In this document: positions 26,836 through 34,655 of the stretch, piece after piece
Layout: each line of letters starts with the position of its first letter
How positions within the stretch are numbered: the first letter of the stretch is position 1
NCBI RefSeq assembly: GCF_900177775.1
Contig: NZ_FXWH01000001.1
Coordinates: 682,001 to 746,000, forward strand
Direction: 5' to 3'
DNA: 64,000 bases
DNA from: Pseudidiomarina planktonica
GTDB lineage: Bacteria; Pseudomonadota; Gammaproteobacteria; Enterobacterales; Alteromonadaceae
Made by a program: the position numbers and the translations under genes
Notes under the pieces: generated by a model
What the model was told of the DNA's origin: nothing
Seen by the model: the letters and a program-made list of their open reading frames with translations, nothing else
The model's database searches: none

Positions 26836-27379
26836 ATACGATAGCAGCCGCGGCTTCCTGATGGGGCTTAGGTAACTTGGCCAGCACGCGTTCGCGCTGC
26901 TGTTGCCAGGTATCGCGCTGATAAGTAAAAGCCAAATAGTCAGCATTCGGCGGTTCAGCGGTTTGGTATTCAAATAACTTGTGCAGGGCCAGCGCGCCCT
27001 TATTCTGAACTTTCACTTCGGCGTACAGTTGTTGGCAATTGTTCTGCAGCAAGGCGTAGTCCAGCGCTGCTACTTCCAGTAATAGTCCGGATCCTGGCCA
27101 TACGTTGGTTTCACCTAAGTAGCAGCCCCATTCCCAGCAGGGTTCCTGCACCTGGGTAAAATTCAGGGCGCCAATAGGGCGTTCATTTTGCAGCATCACA
27201 AAATCACTGCGGTTCGGGTCTTGCAGTGCACTTTGAAACCAGCGTTGATGATTCTGCCAACTGATTTCCTCGGTACTACGCATTTGCTCGCGAACACGAG
27301 GCAGATTGCGCCACTGCCAAATAGTGCGACAGTAATTGTCGTTAAAGAGTGTGAATTCGGTTTGTGGCCGGGTGCTCAC
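26804..27379 (-). CDS. pseH: GNAT acetyltransferase, probable PseH
   Basis: 191 residues of the GNAT fold. N-terminal WQWRNLPRVREQMRSTEEIS is the PseH-like opening (a WRN with nearby Arg), followed by WQNHQRWFQS, the strand RPIGALNFTQVQ and the CoA-binding region. It should N-acetylate UDP-4-amino-4,6-dideoxy-N-acetyl-L-altrosamine, the third step to pseudaminic acid. It is last in an operon with an acyl carrier protein, an acyl-activating enzyme and a reductase, overlapping the reductase by 4 bases. That raises the possibility that the acyl donor is not only acetyl-CoA. Confidence 0.82.
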   Translation of the reverse strand: MSTRPQTEFTLFNDNYCRTIWQWRNLPRVREQMRSTEEISWQNHQRWFQSALQDPNRSDFVMLQNERPIGALNFTQVQEPCWEWGCYLGETNVWPGSGLLLEVAALDYALLQNNCQQLYAEVKVQNKGALALHKLFEYQTAEPPNADYLAFTYQRDTWQQQRERVLAKLPKPHQEAAAAIVFTPAHPASPS

Positions 27380-28098
27380 GCGGTACTGCCTGCATCAACA
27401 GTAATAGTGGTACCGGTAACTCGCGCCGCGGCATCACTGACTAAATAGCTAACCGCCGCGGCCACATCGGCCGGGGTAGCCAACTGGCGCAAAGCGGAAC
27501 GGCGCTGAATGGATGCCAGTTTGTCACCCTGTAGGCCGCTGGTCATTTCAGTTTCCATATAGCCTGGTGCTACGTTATTTACGGTAACCTTGGCTTTGCC
27601 CAGTTCACGAGCCAGCGACCGTGTGAAGCCTTCCAAACCTGCTTTAGTGGCGCCATACACACTCAGGCCATTAAAACCGGTTTGCGCGACGATAGAAGTT
27701 ACGTTTACCACCCGTCCGGCACCATTTAGCAGCATGGAGCGCGACAAATACTTGCTCATTAGCATGGGTGCTTCAAGGTTTACCTGCAGCAATTGATGCA
27801 ACTGGCTTTCGTGCAAGGTAGCCAGAATGCTTCCCTGGCCCATAGCGGCATTGTTCACTAGTGCCCAGGGGCGACCATAGCTTTCTATTAACTGCTGGCA
27901 AAGCTCGTGAATAGCCTGAATTTGTTGCATGTCGAAGGCATGAAAGTGGCACTTACCGGAGTGCTGTTGCTGCAACTGCTTAAACTCGGCGGTATGGGTG
28001 CGGGCAATGCCGACTACCTGATAGTCTGCCGCCAGTAGCTGCTGGCAAATAGTCAGTCCCAGCCCACGCGACGCGCCGGTTACAATTACTGTTTTCAT
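27376..28098 (-). CDS. Short-chain dehydrogenase/reductase, FabG-like
   Basis: 240 residues of the classical SDR family. Cofactor motif TGASRGLGLTICQQL, NNAAMG, catalytic Ser in VTSIV, YGATKAG with Tyr and Lys, and VAPGYMETEMT as in 3-oxoacyl-ACP reductases. Overlaps by 4 bases with the acyl-activating gene upstream and with pseH downstream. With an ACP in the same operon, the likely job is reduction of a 3-oxoacyl-ACP to a 3-hydroxyacyl group destined for a sugar amine; this is inference. FabG-like genes are part of the viosamine flagellin glycan island of Pseudomonas syringae. Confidence 0.85.
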   Translation of the reverse strand: MKTVIVTGASRGLGLTICQQLLAADYQVVGIARTHTAEFKQLQQQHSGKCHFHAFDMQQIQAIHELCQQLIESYGRPWALVNNAAMGQGSILATLHESQLHQLLQVNLEAPMLMSKYLSRSMLLNGAGRVVNVTSIVAQTGFNGLSVYGATKAGLEGFTRSLARELGKAKVTVNNVAPGYMETEMTSGLQGDKLASIQRRSALRQLATPADVAAAVSYLVSDAAARVTGTTITVDAGSTA

Positions 28099-29309
28099 TC
28101 GGTTGTCCTTGCTTGCTGACGTATTTTTTTACCGGCCGCTGAGGTTTCAATTTCAGCTACCTGGCGCAGTAATGCCGGGCATTGCCAGGCTTCAAACTGG
28201 CTGCGACAGGCCTCACGTATGGCTTTAAATACAGCTTCTTTGGTATGGCCTGATTGTAGCACTACATCGGCGGCAACCAAATTACCCATCATTTTATTCG
28301 GTTGGCCGTACACATGGGCGTCGGCCACACCGTTTTGCCCCAGTAAGAAACTCTCAATTAACTCTGGTTGTAGCTTGTTACCACCCACATTAATAGTGCC
28401 GTTGAGGCGACCCTGGAAATAAACGCGATCACTGGTTACTTCAATTAAGTCGCCGGTGTCGAGCCATTGTTCCTGTTCATTGCTACGTAGCAGCAAGGTA
28501 CTATCAGGGCCTGGCTTGCGAGTTTTATTGTCAAGCCAGCTGGCTGGAAACCCGGCCAGCCCATCGGCAACGGAAAAGCCAACGCCAGCTTCGGTAGAAG
28601 CGTAAATATGACGAATCTTAGCCTGCGGGAATTTCTGCTTCAGGGCGTTTAGCGTTTGTTGATCGGTGCTTTCGCCACCTAAGGTGATATGGCGCAATGG
28701 CAATTTGCCTAAGCCCGGCAGCATTAATAGCTTGCGCCATAAGCTAGGTGTTGCTGACAAGGCATTCACTTTCGCATCAATCAATTGCTGTAACTGGTCG
28801 GTTAGACTCTCGCCTTCGGGAATGACTAATGCTGAGCCACCACAAAGAGCCTGCAATACTACCTGCAACCCGGCAAAACGAGCCGGGTCGTACAGCAAGC
28901 CCCAGCGCAGTTCGGCCCCCTTGGTCAGGTTGCGCTGCAGTTGCCGGGTGAGGCTGTTCAAACTGTGCGAAATGAGCTTGGGTGTGCCTGTGGTGCCGGA
29001 CGTAGCCAGCAACCATTGAGTATGCTCTTTAGCCGGTAGCGCCGCGGCTTGTTGTTGTAACGCAGTGGTGAGTTCGGTGTCGGCGGTGGCCGGTAACAAT
29101 AAGAGTTTATTGGCGGCGCCGTCGTACTGTAGCAATGACTTTATAAAATCGAGCGCAGCTGCGCTGGAAATGCTTACCACGTCTTCGGTTTCAACGGCAG
29201 GTGTTGCCGCCAGCAGTTCGTCCAGTTCAAGTTCAGCAGAGCCTGCCACCAGCTGTGACTGTGGCGTTAATGATTGCTGTAACTGGGCGCGAAAACTGGT
29301 TTTAGTCAT
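28095..29309 (-). CDS. AMP-forming acyl-activating enzyme (ANL superfamily), short form
   Basis: 404 residues, about 100 shorter than usual because the N-terminal subdomain is reduced. The nucleotide loop LLATSGTTGTPKLISHS, the IYASTEAGVG motif, WLDTGDLIE, GRLNGTINVGGNKLQPELIE and the C-terminal lysine in TSAAGKKIRQ are all present, so it looks active. It should adenylate a carboxylic acid and load it on the carrier protein encoded 5 bases upstream. The substrate cannot be read from the sequence. Confidence 0.85.
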   Translation of the reverse strand: MTKTSFRAQLQQSLTPQSQLVAGSAELELDELLAATPAVETEDVVSISSAAALDFIKSLLQYDGAANKLLLLPATADTELTTALQQQAAALPAKEHTQWLLATSGTTGTPKLISHSLNSLTRQLQRNLTKGAELRWGLLYDPARFAGLQVVLQALCGGSALVIPEGESLTDQLQQLIDAKVNALSATPSLWRKLLMLPGLGKLPLRHITLGGESTDQQTLNALKQKFPQAKIRHIYASTEAGVGFSVADGLAGFPASWLDNKTRKPGPDSTLLLRSNEQEQWLDTGDLIEVTSDRVYFQGRLNGTINVGGNKLQPELIESFLLGQNGVADAHVYGQPNKMMGNLVAADVVLQSGHTKEAVFKAIREACRSQFEAWQCPALLRQVAEIETSAAGKKIRQQARTTE

Positions 29310-29314
29310 TGGTA

Positions 29315-29560
29315 TTATTTGGGAGCGAAGCGTTCGTAAATAGCCACAAACTCGCCGAAGGTGCGCGGGTAAACGGGTTCGTCCATGATACTGAAGGGGT
29401 CGTAGCCAAGCTCTTCTTCCAGGCGCGCTACTAAAATAGCAAATCCAAGTGAGTCGAGGCCTGACTCCAGCAGTACTGTATCGTGGTTAATATCAGGCTG
29501 CAGTTCAGCGCCTGTGGTTTCGGCCGCCTCATTCATGAGCGTTAAAATAGTATCGCGCAT
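29315..29560 (-). CDS. Acyl carrier protein
   Basis: About 81 residues from the ATG at 29560 (MRDTILTLMNEAAE); an adjacent ATG at 29563 is also possible. The open frame runs to 29641, but a sigma-28-type promoter at 29593-29620 lies inside that extension, so the long form is unlikely. The phosphopantetheine site is LLESGLDSLGFAILVARLEE, with the serine in DSLG. It is a dedicated carrier for the acyl module that ends in pseH. First gene of the operon. Confidence 0.9.
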   Translation of the reverse strand: MRDTILTLMNEAAETTGAELQPDINHDTVLLESGLDSLGFAILVARLEEELGYDPFSIMDEPVYPRTFGEFVAIYERFAPK

Positions 29561-29592
29561 CATTGTTCTATTCGTCTCCGGTGGTTCTGTTT

Positions 29593-29620
29593 TATCGGAC
29601 CAACTAGCTTGCAACTTTAC
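29593..29620 (-). promoter_or_regulatory. Sigma-28-type promoter of the acyl operon
   Basis: On the minus strand: TAAAGTTG, 12 nt, TCCGATAA. The -10 is identical to that of flagellin copy 2, and the spacer equals that of the cheV promoter. It gives a leader of about 25 bases to the ACP start. Confidence 0.6.
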
Positions 29621-29681
29621 CATTTCAGTAAAACTATGCATGATGTTTTTCTTACAGAGCGACTTTTCGTTAGCGATTCAC

Positions 29682-29708
29682 TATAGAATTGTGCCATGCT
29701 TCCGATAA
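29682..29708 (+). promoter_or_regulatory. Possible sigma-28 promoter of the phosphonate/phosphoramidate operon
   Basis: TATAGAAT, 11 nt, TCCGATAA. The -10 matches in 7 of 8 positions, the -35 in 5 of 8, with correct spacing; 40 bases before the PEP mutase gene. It is divergent from the acyl operon promoter. Confidence 0.42.
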
Positions 29709-29748
29709 GAATACTGTGAGTTAACCATCTGAAAAATAAGAGTGTCCT

Positions 29749-31050
29749 ATGTCAAAACATGTTTATGTCGGAATGAGTGCTGATCTGGTTCATCCGGGAC
29801 ATCTGAATATATTAAAAAGAGCCGCTGAACTTGGCGACGTGACAGTGGGCTTGTTAACCGACAAAGCCATTGCCAGTTACAAGCGCGTGCCTTTTATGAC
29901 CTTTGAACAACGTAAGGTTGTGGTTGAAAACATTAAAGGCGTTGTGCAGGTGGTGCCGCAGGAAACTTTAGATTATGCGCCCAATTTGCAGCAGCTCAAG
30001 CCGGACTATGTAGTGCACGGCGACGACTGGCGTGAAGGGGTGCAGGCGAAAACCCGCCAACGGGTTATTGATACCCTGGCCGAGTGGGGCGGTGAACTGG
30101 TTGAAGTGCCATACACTAAAGGCATTTCCTCTACCCAACTGCATGCGGCGATGAAAGACATAGGTACAACGCCCGAAGTACGCCTGAAGTCGCTGCGGCG
30201 GATGCTGGCGGCTAAGCCGCTGGTGCGCTTTTTAGACATCCACAATGCGTTGTCCGGGCTGATTATAGAAAACACCCGGGTAATGACCGACGCCGGGCCA
30301 CAGGAATTTGACGGTATGTGGGGCAGCAGCCTGACCGATTCTACCGCCAAAGGTAAACCAGATATTGAAGCGGTGGATGTGTCCTCGCGCATGGTAACCC
30401 TGAACGAAGTGCTGGAAGTAACTACCAAGCCGATTATTTATGACGCTGACACCGGCGGTAAACCTGAGCACTTTGTGTTTACCGTAAAAACGCTGGAGCG
30501 CTTAGGAGTTTCGGCCGTTATTATTGAAGACAAAACCGGCCTGAAGAAGAACTCTTTGTTCGGTACCGAGGTGGACCAAACCCAGGATTCCATTGAGAAT
30601 TTCTGCGCTAAAATTCAGGCAGGTAAAGGCGCGCAGGCAACCCGCGATTTTATGATTATTGCCCGCATTGAAAGCCTGATTTTAGGCAAAGGCGTGGACG
30701 ACGCTGTTAAACGCGCCGAAGCCTTTTTAGATGCCGGCGCCGACGGTATTATGATTCACAGCCGCGAGAAAGAACCCACTGAAGTGTTTGAGTTCTGTGC
30801 CCGATACAATAAGCTGGAAAACCGTAAGCCACTGGTGGCCGTGCCTTCCAGCTACAATAAGGTAACTGAGCGGGAGCTCATTGATAACGGCGTGAATATA
30901 GTGATTTATGCCAACCAGTTATTGCGTAGCGCTTATCCGGCGATGATGAAAACCGCACAATCGATATTGCAGCATGGCCGTTCTGCCGAAGTAGATGCCG
31001 ACATGATGCCGATTAAAGAGATTCTGGAATTGATTCCTGGTGGCAAATAG
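29749..31050 (+). CDS. aepX: Phosphoenolpyruvate mutase with N-terminal nucleotidyltransferase domain
   Basis: 433 residues, two domains. Residues 1-~135 are a TagD-like cytidylyltransferase fold with the HPGH motif at 15-18 and [15 protein letters not shown] further on. Residues ~150-433 are PEP mutase: the nucleotide/PEP loop [20 protein letters not shown] and the diagnostic [10 protein letters not shown] starting near residue 259. It converts PEP to phosphonopyruvate, the step that forms a C-P bond. The fused nucleotidyltransferase suggests that the phosphonate is later activated as a CMP ester; such fusions are known in phosphonate gene clusters. First gene of an operon of at least nine genes. 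Confidence 0.94.
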   Translation: MSKHVYVGMSADLVHPGHLNILKRAAELGDVTVGLLTDKAIASYKRVPFMTFEQRKVVVENIKGVVQVVPQETLDYAPNLQQLKPDYVVHGDDWREGVQAKTRQRVIDTLAEWGGELVEVPYTKGISSTQLHAAMKDIGTTPEVRLKSLRRMLAAKPLVRFLDIHNALSGLIIENTRVMTDAGPQEFDGMWGSSLTDSTAKGKPDIEAVDVSSRMVTLNEVLEVTTKPIIYDADTGGKPEHFVFTVKTLERLGVSAVIIEDKTGLKKNSLFGTEVDQTQDSIENFCAKIQAGKGAQATRDFMIIARIESLILGKGVDDAVKRAEAFLDAGADGIMIHSREKEPTEVFEFCARYNKLENRKPLVAVPSSYNKVTERELIDNGVNIVIYANQLLRSAYPAMMKTAQSILQHGRSAEVDADMMPIKEILELIPGGK

Positions 31051-31110
31051 TCTGGTGACAAATAGGCCGGTGGCAACTGGTCTGGTAATCAACAGTCTGG
31101 AGATAATGTG
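31036..31110 (+). repeat. Five degenerate 15-bp tandem repeats across the aepX-ppd junction
   Basis: Units of the form TCTGGTGACAAATAG at 31036, 31051, 31066, 31081 and 31096, exact in period but variable in sequence. The first unit codes for the last residues and stop of the PEP mutase; the last ends at the decarboxylase start. The stop-bearing unit (AAATAG) recurs in the second copy. Confidence 0.65.
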
Positions 31111-32231
31111 TGATACAACCTGCTGATTTCTCAAAGGCGCTGGCTGACTATGGCGTCACCATGTATGCCGGCGTGCCGGACTCGCTGCTGAAGAGCTTCT
31201 GTGCTTACGTAAGCGATACCCTACCAGCCGATCAGCACATTATTACCGCCAATGAAGGTAACGCGTTGGCGTTAGCTGCAGGCTATCACTTAGGCACTGG
31301 CAAAACGGCTGCTGTGTACTTGCAAAACTCGGGGCTGGGTAACCTGGTTAACCCGTTAACCTCGCTAACCGACGGCGACGTGTATCGTATTCCGGCACTG
31401 CTGATTATTGGTTGGCGTGGCGAACCCGACGTAAAAGACGAACCACAGCATGTAAAGCAGGGGCGTATAACGCCGAGCATGCTGGATAACCTGAATATTC
31501 CCTGCCAAGTGCTGGAAGCCGGCAGTGACACTAATGCTGTGCTGATGCAGAGCTTTGCTGACTTAGAACGCACCGGCGCCCCGGTGGCTTTGCTGGTGCG
31601 CAAGAATACCTTTGCTGACTACAAACTTGCCAAGCCGGCTGCTAAACCAGACAGCTTAAGCCGTGAAGACGCGCTGGCCACTATTTTGGAATGTAGCGAC
31701 AGCAGTGATGTAATGGTGTCGACCACTGGCAAAACCTCGCGCGAATTATACGAACTCAGAGAGGCCCGCAACGAAAGCCAGCGTGACTTCCTAACCGTTG
31801 GCGCTATGGGGCATACCAGCTCTATTGCGCTTGGTGTGGCGCTCAGCACACCCAGCCGCCGGGTGATTTGCTTAGACGGCGACGGCTCGTTCTTAATGCA
31901 CATGGGTGGCGCCGCTATTATTGCCGCCAGCGGCGCAGAAAATCTGATTCATGTGGTACTGAACAACGAAGCGCACGAATCCGTGGGTGGCCAGCCGACC
32001 GTAGCTGGCAGTATCGATTTTGCGGGGCTTAGCAAATCCCTGGGCTACCGCGGCTATTTTGTGGCGTACAGTGCCGCTTCATTACAGCAAGTATGGTCGC
32101 AAGTAACCGCACAAAGCGGACCTGTATTGTTGGAAGTGAAGATTCGCACCGGCTCGCGCGCTGATTTAGGCCGCCCAGCCAGCACTCCGGTTGCTAATAA
32201 GCAAGCCTTTATGGAGCATTGCCGTGGGTAA
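31110..32231 (+). CDS. Phosphonopyruvate decarboxylase
   Basis: 373 residues from a GTG; the nearby ATG at 31106 is out of frame and stops at once. It is a small thiamine-diphosphate enzyme: MYAGVPDSLLKSFCAYV at the start, the glutamate in ITANEGNALALAAG, LTVGAMGHTSSIALGVAL, and the ThDP/Mg motif LDGDGSFLMHMGG. The NNEAHESVGGQPT segment is typical of phosphonopyruvate decarboxylases. It makes phosphonoacetaldehyde and pulls the unfavourable mutase step forward. Overlaps the next gene by 8 bases. Confidence 0.93.
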   Translation: MIQPADFSKALADYGVTMYAGVPDSLLKSFCAYVSDTLPADQHIITANEGNALALAAGYHLGTGKTAAVYLQNSGLGNLVNPLTSLTDGDVYRIPALLIIGWRGEPDVKDEPQHVKQGRITPSMLDNLNIPCQVLEAGSDTNAVLMQSFADLERTGAPVALLVRKNTFADYKLAKPAAKPDSLSREDALATILECSDSSDVMVSTTGKTSRELYELREARNESQRDFLTVGAMGHTSSIALGVALSTPSRRVICLDGDGSFLMHMGGAAIIAASGAENLIHVVLNNEAHESVGGQPTVAGSIDFAGLSKSLGYRGYFVAYSAASLQQVWSQVTAQSGPVLLEVKIRTGSRADLGRPASTPVANKQAFMEHCRG

Positions 32232-33387
32232 CGCGGTGCGCTTTGATTATCAACATCAGCAGCCGGTAACTATTATTTCCGGTGCTGATGCCTTTGCCAA
32301 TTTGCGTGGTTACTGCGAACAACACCAAGGTGCAAAATTAAACATATTGGTACTAACCAGCAAGGGGCATCACCAGCGCGGCTCACTACAGCCGTTGCTG
32401 GATCAGTTACATCCGCATCCCTTTACTGTTATCGATAGCATTCAGCCTAACCCGGACATAGATGCGCTAGATGCGCTTATAGCCGAATTGAGCCCGCAGA
32501 GCTTTAACGTAGTGATTGGTTTTGGTGGCGGTAGTGTTATTGATGCGGCCAAAGTAGTTGCCTGTTCTTTAGCGGGCGCCAACAGTAGGCCTTTACACCA
32601 GCGCTTCAGAGCCAATGAGGCAACGGCAGTTACGCGTACCTGCAGTTTAATTTCCGTTCCAACTACTGCCGGTACTGGCGCCGAAGTGACGCCTTTTGCC
32701 ACGGTATGGGATGACGCTGAAAAACGTAAGTATTCATTAAGTGGTGCTGCCGTAGCGCCTGACGCTGCTTTGCTCGACGCGCGACTAACCTTGAGTTTGC
32801 CTGCTTTTGAAACCCTTTATTCGGGTCTTGATGCGCTGTCACACAGTATGGAGTCGTTGTGGAATACCAATCGTACGCCAATTTCTGAAGCCTATTCTCG
32901 CCAGGCATTTAGACTGATTGTGCAGGCCTTACCCGAGGTTTTAGCTAATCCTGCCGATACGCACAGCCGTGCAATGATGCAGCAAGCAAGCTTGTTAGCT
33001 GGTTTAGCTATAGCAACTACCCGCACGGCGGTAGCACACAGCATGTCGTACCCTTTAACCAGCCATTATCAGGTGCCGCACGGCATTGCTTGCAGCTACA
33101 CCTTGCCGGGTGTGCTGCAAGTATTAAAACAAGACCCTGACGGTACCTTTGCTGAGCTGCTGCACGATTTGTACGAGCCGGCTATGCAGCTATTGGCGCA
33201 ATTGCCAATTATGGCAGAGCTGGAAAACTATGTGCAATGGTCACAAATTGAAGCCTTGTTACCCGAAATGGACGTAAAACAGCGCTCGGGTAACTTTATT
33301 CTTCCTGTGAATAACACTGTAATTTACAAAATATTAGAGTACTCAGCGGTATTTTATAGAAATACGGAAGGTGCTAGCTTGCGATGA
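32224..33387 (+). CDS. Iron-containing alcohol dehydrogenase, probable phosphonoacetaldehyde reductase
   Basis: 387 residues from the GTG at 32224, which has GGAG 7 bases upstream; an in-frame TTG at 32191 has none. NAD site GFGGGSVIDAAKVVAC and PTTAGTGAEVTPFATVWD. The metal ligands fit the histidines in LDALSHSME and in the HSMSYPLTSHYQVPHGIAC segment. With PEP mutase and decarboxylase it should reduce phosphonoacetaldehyde to 2-hydroxyethylphosphonate. No aminoethylphosphonate transaminase is in the window, which favours hydroxyethylphosphonate as the product. Overlaps the next gene by ATGA. Confidence 0.87.
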   Translation: MGNAVRFDYQHQQPVTIISGADAFANLRGYCEQHQGAKLNILVLTSKGHHQRGSLQPLLDQLHPHPFTVIDSIQPNPDIDALDALIAELSPQSFNVVIGFGGGSVIDAAKVVACSLAGANSRPLHQRFRANEATAVTRTCSLISVPTTAGTGAEVTPFATVWDDAEKRKYSLSGAAVAPDAALLDARLTLSLPAFETLYSGLDALSHSMESLWNTNRTPISEAYSRQAFRLIVQALPEVLANPADTHSRAMMQQASLLAGLAIATTRTAVAHSMSYPLTSHYQVPHGIACSYTLPGVLQVLKQDPDGTFAELLHDLYEPAMQLLAQLPIMAELENYVQWSQIEALLPEMDVKQRSGNFILPVNNTVIYKILEYSAVFYRNTEGASLR

Positions 33388-34655
33388 AAACAGAAGAACA
33401 GAAATCATCAGAAGGTATTTCAGCATCTTTTCAGGCAAAAGAGGTGAGTAGGCTCTCGCAAAAAAGCACCATCAAAGTTGTTTTTTTAGTTATTAATGCG
33501 AGTGTTTGGAAAGTCGATTCTTTATTTCAAAAAATGATGGCTGATCCAATGTTCGAGCCTGAAATATTAGTTTGCCCGTGCATTAGTTTCGATCAAGACA
33601 GAATGTACGAAGAGATGAATCTAACTTATGATTTTTTTGTGAAAAAGGAATATCCGGTTCATTACTCACGGCGTCCGGAAGGTGGCTGGCTGGATATCAG
33701 TTCTTTACAGCCTGATATTGTTTTCTTTACGAATCAGCATGAAATTACCTTGCGAAAGTATTTTGGTGAAGTGTTCCGGAACTACTTGTGTTGCTATGTT
33801 CCTTATTACTATATGGCAACAACGCATGCTGGCGACCATTCAGTACTACTAAACAGCGAAATGCTAAATTCAATGTGGCGAATTTACTGGCCTCATAAAT
33901 ATATTTTTGACGAATTCAAGCGGCACTCACTAGTTTCAGGCAGGAATAGTGAATTAACCGGGTATCCTGCGACAGAATCGCTTTCCATAGACAATGACCG
34001 TTACGATGGTGAAGTTGCTGTTAAGCCAGTATGGCGAACTCAAAATAAAGAAAAGAAAAAGATAATATTTGCAGCGCACCACACTATTGCAGACGACGAA
34101 AGTTGTTTATCTACATTTTTGGTATTGGGAGAGCCAATTCGAGAATTAGCTGAAACTTTTTCGGACCAGGTTCAATGGGCCTTTAAGCCGCACCCCATGC
34201 TTAAATCCAAGCTTTATAGTCACCCGGATTGGGGCGTAGAGAAAACCGATGAGTACTATGGTTTTTGGCGAGAGAATGATTTTACGCAGTTAGAGTTGGA
34301 CGCCTATGATGACTTGTTTAAACAATCGGATGCGTTAATTCATGATTGTAGTTCTTTTATCGCAGAATATTCTTTTCTGAAGAAGCCAGTACTCTTCTTA
34401 ACGAGAAAAAATCTTGAAAATTTTACATTTTTAAACGAATTCGGAAGAGATGCATTTGCGACACACGAAATAGCATACACCAAGAACCAAATCCTGAGCT
34501 TTATCCAGTCGATTATTATTGGAGATAGGGATCTGACATTGTTACCGAATCGAGCTAAGTTTGATGAGTATGTCGAGACCTTCTATAACAAAGACTTACC
34601 TTCGGAGCGAATTATTCGGGATATTAAGAAATACCTCCAGGTGGGTGGTTCATGA
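33384..34655 (+). CDS. CDP-glycerol glycerophosphotransferase (TagF-like) family protein
   Basis: 423 residues. The second half resembles the GT-B fold of TagF-type glycerophosphotransferases: KKKIIFAAHHTI, FKPHPMLKSKLY and the donor-site motif ALIHDCSSFIAEYSFLKKPV, which matches the xDYSS...D/EY...KP pattern of the family. TagF enzymes move glycerophosphate from CDP-glycerol. Here no CDP-glycerol pathway is nearby, so a CMP/CDP-linked phosphonate or phosphoramidate is a candidate donor (inference). Base composition becomes visibly AT-richer from this gene to 40368. ATGA overlaps with both neighbours. Confidence 0.72.
   Translation: MKTEEQKSSEGISASFQAKEVSRLSQKSTIKVVFLVINASVWKVDSLFQKMMADPMFEPEILVCPCISFDQDRMYEEMNLTYDFFVKKEYPVHYSRRPEGGWLDISSLQPDIVFFTNQHEITLRKYFGEVFRNYLCCYVPYYYMATTHAGDHSVLLNSEMLNSMWRIYWPHKYIFDEFKRHSLVSGRNSELTGYPATESLSIDNDRYDGEVAVKPVWRTQNKEKKKIIFAAHHTIADDESCLSTFLVLGEPIRELAETFSDQVQWAFKPHPMLKSKLYSHPDWGVEKTDEYYGFWRENDFTQLELDAYDDLFKQSDALIHDCSSFIAEYSFLKKPVLFLTRKNLENFTFLNEFGRDAFATHEIAYTKNQILSFIQSIIIGDRDLTLLPNRAKFDEYVETFYNKDLPSERIIRDIKKYLQVGGS

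Noticed and set aside
29561-29641. Longer start for the acyl carrier protein at 29641
   Set aside because: The sigma-28-like promoter lies inside the extension, there is no ribosome site, and ACPs of this type begin near the inner ATG.
29749-33387. Phosphonate degradation genes
   Set aside because: PEP mutase with phosphonopyruvate decarboxylase is the biosynthetic direction; no phosphonatase, C-P lyase or transporter gene is seen.
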